This document shows, piece by piece, positions 59,491-64,000 of a stretch of 64,000 nt of DNA. The translations under genes were made by a program, and so were the position numbers. Position 1 is the first letter of the stretch; each line of letters begins with the position of its first letter. The stretch is taken from the NCBI RefSeq assembly GCF_030700285.1, contig NZ_JAUYZJ010000015.1:61716-125715 (forward strand). Direction: 5' to 3'. The stretch comes from Methylobacterium sp. NEAU K (lineage in GTDB: Bacteria; Pseudomonadota; Alphaproteobacteria; Rhizobiales; Beijerinckiaceae). The notes beneath the pieces were generated by a model. That model had not been told where the DNA came from and did no database searches. It saw nothing but the letters and a program-made list of their open reading frames with translations.

Positions 59491-60921
59491 ATGCCTGACG
59501 GCCTTCCCCCGGTCGCGACGGGCCGCTTCGTCACCGGCTCGATCCTCCGGCACGTGACCGTGATGGCCGCCACTGGCTCGGTGGGGCTGATGGCGATCTT
59601 CGTCGTCGACCTGCTGTCGCTGTTCTACGTCTCGAAGCTCGGGGACCCTCAGCTCACCGCCGCGGTCGGCTTCGCGGCGATCGTGCAGTTCTTCGCCACC
59701 GCGGCGAATATCGGCCTGATGATCGCCGCCGGCGCCCTCGTCGGGCGGGCGGTGGGCGCGGGCAACCGGGCGGCGGCGCGCCGCTTGGCCACCTCGGCCC
59801 TGACGCTGGGGAGCCTCGTCTCCGCGCTGATCGCGCTGCTGATCTTCGCCCTCGCCGAGCCGCTGCTGGGGCTGATCGGCGCCAGCGGCGAGGCTCTGCG
59901 GGTGGCCGAGCTGTTCCTGTGCATCACCCTGCCGTCGAACGTGCTGCTCGCCGCCGGCATGCTGTTCACCGGGCTGCTGCGCGCAGTCGGCGCGGCACGC
60001 CAAGCCATGCTGGTCACGCTGGCCGGCGCCCTCGTGACCGCCTTCCTCGACCCGCTGCTGATCTTCGGGGCGGGCCTCGGGGTGGCGGGCGCGGCGATCA
60101 CGATCTGCGTGGCGCGGGCGACCTTCGTGGCGGTGGGCCTGTACGGCGTCACCCGTCATGGCCTTCTGGGTCCGCTGCGCCTTGCCGACGCGGCAGCCGA
60201 CGCGCCGGCGCTCGCGGCGGTGGCGGGGCCGGCCGTGCTCACGAACCTCGCGCCCTCGGTGGCGAGCGCCTTCCTGGCGCGGCTATTTGCCGGCTATGGG
60301 GCGGATGCGGTGGCGGCCGCCGCGGTGATCGACCGCCTGACGCCCGTGGCCTTCGGGGGGCTGTTCGCCCTGTCGGGGGCGATCGGCCCGATCCTGGCGC
60401 AGAATTGGGGCGCCGGGCGGTTCGACCGGATGCGCGGCGTCCTGCGCGAGGCCGTCCGGGTGACACTCGCCTACGTGGCGTCGGTCTGGCTGCTGCTTGC
60501 CCTCGCCCGCGCTCCGCTGGCGGCCCTGTTCGGCCTGCACGGGGTCGCGGCCGACCTGTTCGGCTTCTTCTGCCTCGTCGGCGGTGCGATCTGGTTCTTC
60601 AACGGGCTGCTGTTCCTCGGCAACGCGGCCTTCAACAACCTCGGCTTCCCGGTGCGCTCGACGCTGCTGAACTGGGCCCGGGCGACGCTGGGCACCGTGC
60701 CGCCGGCGATGCTCGGCGCAACGCTCTACGGGCCCCGCGGGGTGGTGGCCGGCATGGGCCTCGGCGCGCTGGTCTTCGGCGTCGCCGGCATCCTGCTCGC
60801 GCGCCGCACCGTCGACCGGCTCGAGGCGAAGGACCTGCCCGTGCCGGAGCGCGCCCGGGAGACAGCCCACCGCGCGGCGCCGCTGCCCGCCGGCCATCCC
60901 CATCCCGGACCGGTGAGCTGA
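59491..60921 (+). CDS. MATE-family efflux transporter
   Basis: 476-residue multidrug/toxin exporter with twelve predicted membrane segments in two homologous halves (RHVTVMAATGSVGLMAIFVVD and AVAGPAVLTNLAPSVASAF begin each half). Exchanges cytosolic compounds for H+ or Na+. ATG at 59491 is chosen; GTG at 59479, overlapping the antiporter stop, is possible. Probably co-transcribed with the Kef-type gene. No clear terminator follows. Confidence 0.92.
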   Translation: MPDGLPPVATGRFVTGSILRHVTVMAATGSVGLMAIFVVDLLSLFYVSKLGDPQLTAAVGFAAIVQFFATAANIGLMIAAGALVGRAVGAGNRAAARRLATSALTLGSLVSALIALLIFALAEPLLGLIGASGEALRVAELFLCITLPSNVLLAAGMLFTGLLRAVGAARQAMLVTLAGALVTAFLDPLLIFGAGLGVAGAAITICVARATFVAVGLYGVTRHGLLGPLRLADAAADAPALAAVAGPAVLTNLAPSVASAFLARLFAGYGADAVAAAAVIDRLTPVAFGGLFALSGAIGPILAQNWGAGRFDRMRGVLREAVRVTLAYVASVWLLLALARAPLAALFGLHGVAADLFGFFCLVGGAIWFFNGLLFLGNAAFNNLGFPVRSTLLNWARATLGTVPPAMLGATLYGPRGVVAGMGLGALVFGVAGILLARRTVDRLEAKDLPVPERARETAHRAAPLPAGHPHPGPVS

Positions 60922-61081
60922 GGGCAGCCCCGGGCTGGCCGGCACGGACCGCAATACGGCCTGATTCGCTTGGCTGACCCGGGCTGAGCACAAGTTCCTC
61001 TGGCGGGAACTGGTATTTCGCCGCACAACGGGTCACGATGGCGCGCCCCGGCCGGTCAGGCCGAGGCAGGATCGAGGCGTC

Positions 61082-61843
61082 ATGTTCAACCCGCTCGAGA
61101 TGTTCCAGGCCCAGGGCGAGGCCGGGATCCAGGCGATGGCCCAGCAATTCGGCCTGACCACCGAGCAGACCGCGCGCGCCTTCGAGGCGCTGATGCCGGC
61201 GCTGACCCTCGGCCTCCAGCGCGGCGCCGGCCTGGACCCGAACAGCTTCACCCGGATGTTCGGCATGCCCGAGGTCGCCCGGTCCGCCGCGCCCCAGGGC
61301 CTCGATGCCCTCGGCCAGATGTTCGGCTCGGCTCAGCTGATGCAGGCGGTACTGCGCCAGGCCTCGGCCACGAGCGGCGTGGGCGCGCAGGTCCTGCGCC
61401 AGATGCTGCCGATGATGGCGGGCGCCGTGGTGGCGAGCATCGTGCACGTCATGCTGAACCAGCCGCAGGCCGAGCCTGCATCGATGCGGCCGAGTGCTCC
61501 GCCGCCGCCCATGCCGTTCCCGTTCGGCCCGGCCTGGGCCGAGATGGCCAAGGCGTTCATGCCGGCGGCCGAGCCCCCGGCCGCGAAGCCCGCACCCAAG
61601 CCGCCGGAGACAAAGGTGGGCGAGGCCAGCTCCGACATGATCAATCAGATGCTGCGCACCGGGGCCGAGGTGCAGGGCAACAACATCCGGGCGATGCAGG
61701 AGCTGTTCGAGACCTTCTGGCCGTCGACCGGTGCGCCGCCCGGCGGCACCGCGCCCGCCGCGCCGGGCCCGGCGCCGTCCGCGCCCGATCCGACGGCCCC
61801 CAAGAGCCGGCGTGGACGTCCGCCCGGCGGCGGGACCGGTTGA
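61082..61843 (+). CDS. DUF937-domain protein
   Basis: 253 residues. The first ~120 (MFNPLEMFQAQGEAGIQ, FGLTTEQTARAFEALMPALTLGL, GVGAQVLRQMLPMMAGAVVASIV) match the helical DUF937/YidB pattern, function unknown. The rest is a Pro/Ala/Met-rich linker and a predicted helix (SSDMINQMLRTGAEVQ) ending in a basic RRGRPPGG tail. In related genomes it is conserved in length. Start ATG directly at 61082. No membrane segment is clear beyond 105-120. Confidence 0.72.
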   Translation: MFNPLEMFQAQGEAGIQAMAQQFGLTTEQTARAFEALMPALTLGLQRGAGLDPNSFTRMFGMPEVARSAAPQGLDALGQMFGSAQLMQAVLRQASATSGVGAQVLRQMLPMMAGAVVASIVHVMLNQPQAEPASMRPSAPPPPMPFPFGPAWAEMAKAFMPAAEPPAAKPAPKPPETKVGEASSDMINQMLRTGAEVQGNNIRAMQELFETFWPSTGAPPGGTAPAAPGPAPSAPDPTAPKSRRGRPPGGGTG

Positions 61844-61918
61844 CGCAGGGACGCCTCCTCTGCGGTCGTTGACCCGGCGGGTCCGGGACGCATCTCCTGT
61901 CGCCCAGGAGATGCAGCC

Positions 61919-62236
61919 ATGACCGACCATCTGACCGCCTGGAACGACCGCGTGGAGAGCGTTGCCGCAAATGGCGTCGCCAAACGCGAGATCCCGGGCG
62001 CGGGCGCGAGCTTCGTGCGCGTGGTGGTGCCGGCCGGCGTCTCGGCGCCCCGCCACAGCCACGATCACGAGCAGTTCGTGCAGGTCCTCTCGGGCTCGGG
62101 GATCCTGGAGACCGAGCAGGGCCGCAAGCCGTTCGCCGCTGGCAGCGTGTTCCACTTCCCGGCCGGGGCGTGGCACGCGGCCGCATTCGAGACTGAGACG
62201 GTGCTGATCGAGACCAATCTCCCGGCGCCGGGCTGA
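61919..62236 (+). CDS. Cupin-domain protein
   Basis: 105 residues, one cupin barrel. Metal ligands are in SAPRHSHDHEQFVQVLSG (H, H, E/Q) and FPAGAWHAAAF. Ligand set is the complete cupin 2 type, so a metal-dependent enzyme or sensor is possible; substrate unknown. Start ATG with an aggag ribosome site 8 bases upstream. Last ordinary gene before the accessory right end. Confidence 0.85.
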   Translation: MTDHLTAWNDRVESVAANGVAKREIPGAGASFVRVVVPAGVSAPRHSHDHEQFVQVLSGSGILETEQGRKPFAAGSVFHFPAGAWHAAAFETETVLIETNLPAPG

Positions 62237-62330
62237 AATTGTTCGCCCGGAAGGTCCGTTCGGCACGGCTGGCCGTCCCAGCCCACCGACGTTCTTCGAC
62301 AGGTCGGTCCCAGGACCAGCGCGATCCCGG

Positions 62331-62776
62331 TCATTCCGGCCCCCGGCCGAGCTCCGCCTCCAGAGCCACGATTTTGGGCACCATGTCGGACGCGTAATGG
62401 ACCGCCTGATCGGCGGTCAGCAATCGGCTATCCTCGGGGTAGAAGGCGATCCCTCCCAACAGCTTGACGCAAGCAGCAATCGCCAACATCGCGCCGATAC
62501 AACTCGGGATCGGGCCGAAGTAGAAGACATACACGCAAGCCATGGGCCGCCGAGATCGATATTAGGAAAGTTTTCCGCTACAGCCGAGAACGCAATGACG
62601 GAGCATTCGAAGCCGAATTCCCGGCCGTGCCGCATCGCCGGCAGATGTCCCGAAGAAGCCGGTGGAATACGGTCCGCCTGAAGCCGCAGGTCGAAACCGA
62701 GCGCATCAAGGGCTGACTGCCACTCCGACGTGCCGGTGAGCGCTCGCGGACACAGCGCATAGGCTTCCATACTCAT
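62331..62776 (-). pseudogene. Frameshifted putative immunity gene
   Basis: Two frames join to make one protein: residues 1-79 from ATG 62776 (MSMEAYALCPRALTGTSEWQ ... FPNIDLGGPW) and the rest from a second frame (CVYVFYFGPIPSC ... ALEAELGRGPE, stop at 62331). The span is 446 bp, one base short of a whole number of codons; the shift lies near 62525-62543 with no long homopolymer. The gene overlaps the nuclease gene upstream by 4 bp (ATGA), the place of an immunity gene. The reconstructed protein, about 148 residues, resembles unnamed immunity-like proteins as I recall. It may be real loss, programmed shift or an assembly error. Confidence 0.6.
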
Positions 62777-63330
62777 GTGGCGATGACTCCGACCGTAACG
62801 GCGACTGAGGATCGGTGTTTGACAGAAATACCTCGGATCAGATGGATTTCGATGACGGGAACGCTGTCGTCGACACCTGCTCCATCTCTCAATTCTCGAA
62901 TGCTCTGCGGCGATAACCCCATTTCTTCGGTCTTGATGTCCCAGATTGCGATAATCGGAGCCGCGCTGGTTCGACCATTCCGGAGGAGAACATCCGTGCG
63001 TATGCTTCCCGAGAGACCGTGGCGGACGATGTCTCCGGCCACGAAGCTCTGTTCGACACCGTGCCTGCCGATGCCGGGCAGATCCAGCTCACGCAGCCGC
63101 GCGGCTAGATTTGCATGAACTCGAATTCCGTATAAGGCTCCGTTTCCGGGCTCTGTGCGTTCGACGACCTCCTTCCGAACGTCGAGGATCTCGTCCGTTT
63201 TCGCGTCGATGCGCGGATCACCGGTTCGGTCCTTGCGAACGACAGTGAGCGAGGCGCCCCTCCGCACCATCGACCGTAACATCCACGCGGCTGGTCTTGT
63301 CTGAAGCCAGCTTTTATGTCCAATAGACAT
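62773..63330 (-). CDS. Orphan PD-(D/E)XK nuclease-type toxin domain
   Basis: 185 residues. The region from about 66 (LYGIRVHANLAARLRELDLPG) contains GVEQSF (Glu93), GSIRTDVLL (Asp113) and IIAIWDIKTE (Asp131, Lys133), the E...D...DxK set of restriction-endonuclease-fold toxin tips, then LSPQSIRELR. The first ~35 residues look unrelated and carry no delivery domain (no Rhs, filamentous haemagglutinin or PAAR sequence). An in-frame TAG about 19 codons upstream of the ATG bars a longer protein. It overlaps the next gene by 4 bp. Could be an orphan toxin module left after loss of its carrier. Confidence 0.6.
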   Translation of the reverse strand: MSIGHKSWLQTRPAAWMLRSMVRRGASLTVVRKDRTGDPRIDAKTDEILDVRKEVVERTEPGNGALYGIRVHANLAARLRELDLPGIGRHGVEQSFVAGDIVRHGLSGSIRTDVLLRNGRTSAAPIIAIWDIKTEEMGLSPQSIRELRDGAGVDDSVPVIEIHLIRGISVKHRSSVAVTVGVIAT

Positions 63331-63483
63331 AGTTTTAAGATAGCAAGACCGAGCCTAATCTCGGAAACAGAACAATCCAAGACCCAATCTCGATCATGAC
63401 TTCGCATAGCGCCGCCACCCGTCTGGTTTGTTCATATTTTATTCGATGATTATTTTCCTGGTGTCAAGCCATTCGTCGGTTCA

Positions 63484-64000
63484 CTAGGGTCAAAACCTAA
63501 TCAGCTTGACCCTGGGAGGGCCGCCCGCTTTCGACCCATTGCGGACGGTCAGGTTGAGTGTGGAAGCAGAATTGCGGCCTTGTCATGGACGTTGCAACTC
63601 AGGAAACTTTTCGGTGACCAAATTTACTTGCCCAGCCTCCGATTGAAGCTCCGATCCAAAGAGAAGCATAAAGTAGGCAAGAGCTTATCAAGAATATGAT
63701 ATGCCCTGCATTGCCAGAAAATCCATTCTTGTCTATAGCCTTAGTAAATATTATTGCTGCTAATATGATTAAAAATAAACTCAGCGGCGATTTTAACCCT
63801 AATCTTGGTCGCTGCTTACCTTTACGATAGCCAACGGCGAAACCAAATATTAGCAACAAAAGCGCGACATATGGAATTAGATACAGTAACATGACAGATA
63901 CCCAATCGGGACGATCACTGGCTAACCGTAGCATTTGAGCGTCCGCTCGCCACCCTTCTCGGACATCATCACGGCCAAGCTGATTGAGTTCAGACCCTAG
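63484..64000. mobile_element. 517-bp segment with 25-bp imperfect terminal inverted repeats
   Basis: The left end (63484-63508) and the complement of the right end (63976-64000) match at 21 of 25 bases, both starting CTAGGGTC and ending ATCAGCTTG. CTAG is itself palindromic and could be the target duplication. Inside is a small membrane-protein frame, and no transposase is seen. This may be a MITE-like unit, or the right repeat may belong to an insertion sequence continuing past the window. Confidence 0.5.
63599..63934 (-). CDS. Small membrane protein, 111 residues
   Basis: Three hydrophobic segments (about residues 15-35, 50-66, 77-100) separated by basic loops (YRKGKQRPRLGLK). Codon use and base composition are clearly AT-rich against the rest of the window, which suggests recent transfer. 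No family recognised. The start may be ATG 63934 or the internal ATG at about 63892. It lies inside the inverted-repeat segment and downstream of nothing on its strand in this window. Confidence 0.55.
   Translation of the reverse strand: MLRLASDRPDWVSVMLLYLIPYVALLLLIFGFAVGYRKGKQRPRLGLKSPLSLFLIILAAIIFTKAIDKNGFSGNAGHIIFLISSCLLYASLWIGASIGGWASKFGHRKVS

Overview
The window is GC-rich alphaproteobacterial chromosome, most likely Methylobacterium or Methylorubrum (Rhizobiales). The inference rests on gene content: a MucR/Ros regulator, a PmtA-type phospholipid methyltransferase, IorAB-type molybdenum hydroxylase genes, opgG/opgH, DUF1194 and RT0821/Lpp0805-type proteins, and short GC-rich hairpin repeats between genes. 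No plasmid or phage backbone, CRISPR array, rRNA or tRNA was recognised. Nearly all of the window is ordinary core or housekeeping sequence. The exceptions are a few AT-rich or gene-poor patches (about 8.1-9.4 kb, 39.9-41.2 kb and 62.3-64 kb).

Layout. 0-8 kb: moaA (partial), DUF971, cupin, an L,D-transpeptidase, the osmoregulated periplasmic glucan genes opgH and opgG arranged divergently, and zwf. 8.1-9.4 kb: gene-less and strongly AT-rich. 9.4-18 kb: SDR oxidoreductase, GH10 xylanase, acyltransferase-3, a second larger L,D-transpeptidase, Dps, and a Pat-type acyl-CoA synthetase/GNAT protein. 18.5-27 kb: MucR, a membrane-anchored Mrr-type nuclease, peroxiredoxin, YqgE, dnaK-dnaJ, pmtA. 27-30.5 kb: a tight nucleoside-salvage operon cdd-punA-deoC-deoA. 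30.5-36 kb: ECF sigma/anti-sigma pair, glutathione peroxidase, chemoreceptor, patatin-like lipase. 36-40 kb: ispG and kup. 39.9-41.2 kb: decayed DNA holding a small pseudogene. 41.2-46.9 kb: iorAB-like oxidoreductase, DUF1194 protein, sirtuin. 47.1-52.9 kb: a hydantoinase/dihydropyrimidinase followed by a complete polyamine-type ABC importer. 53-62 kb: rplY behind a possible attenuator leader, pdxH, small envelope proteins, a beta-propeller glycan enzyme, a CPA2/Kef antiporter, a MATE exporter, DUF937 and cupin proteins.

The most unusual part is the right end (62.3-64 kb). An orphan PD-(D/E)XK-type nuclease domain, resembling the C-terminal tip of polymorphic toxins, overlaps by 4 bp a downstream gene in the position expected for its immunity protein. 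That downstream gene carries a one-base frameshift. Immediately beyond lies a 517-bp segment bounded by 25-bp imperfect inverted repeats and holding a small AT-rich membrane-protein gene. Other points worth a look are a perfect 19+19 bp inverted repeat at 45.5 kb, a two-hairpin leader with an intrinsic terminator in front of rplY, a pseudogene with two nonsense codons at 40.3 kb, and a CTGC-N3-GCAG palindrome upstream of the patatin-like gene that fits the known PhaR operator pattern.

Functional links: protein acylation (Pat at 15.4-18.1 kb) and deacylation (sirtuin at 46.2-46.9 kb) both occur here but are unlinked. Oxidative and stress functions (Dps, peroxiredoxin, glutathione peroxidase, ECF pair, DnaK/J) and envelope functions (two L,D-transpeptidases, OpgGH, acyltransferase, PmtA) are prominent. 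Family names were assigned by reading the protein sequences, with no database search.
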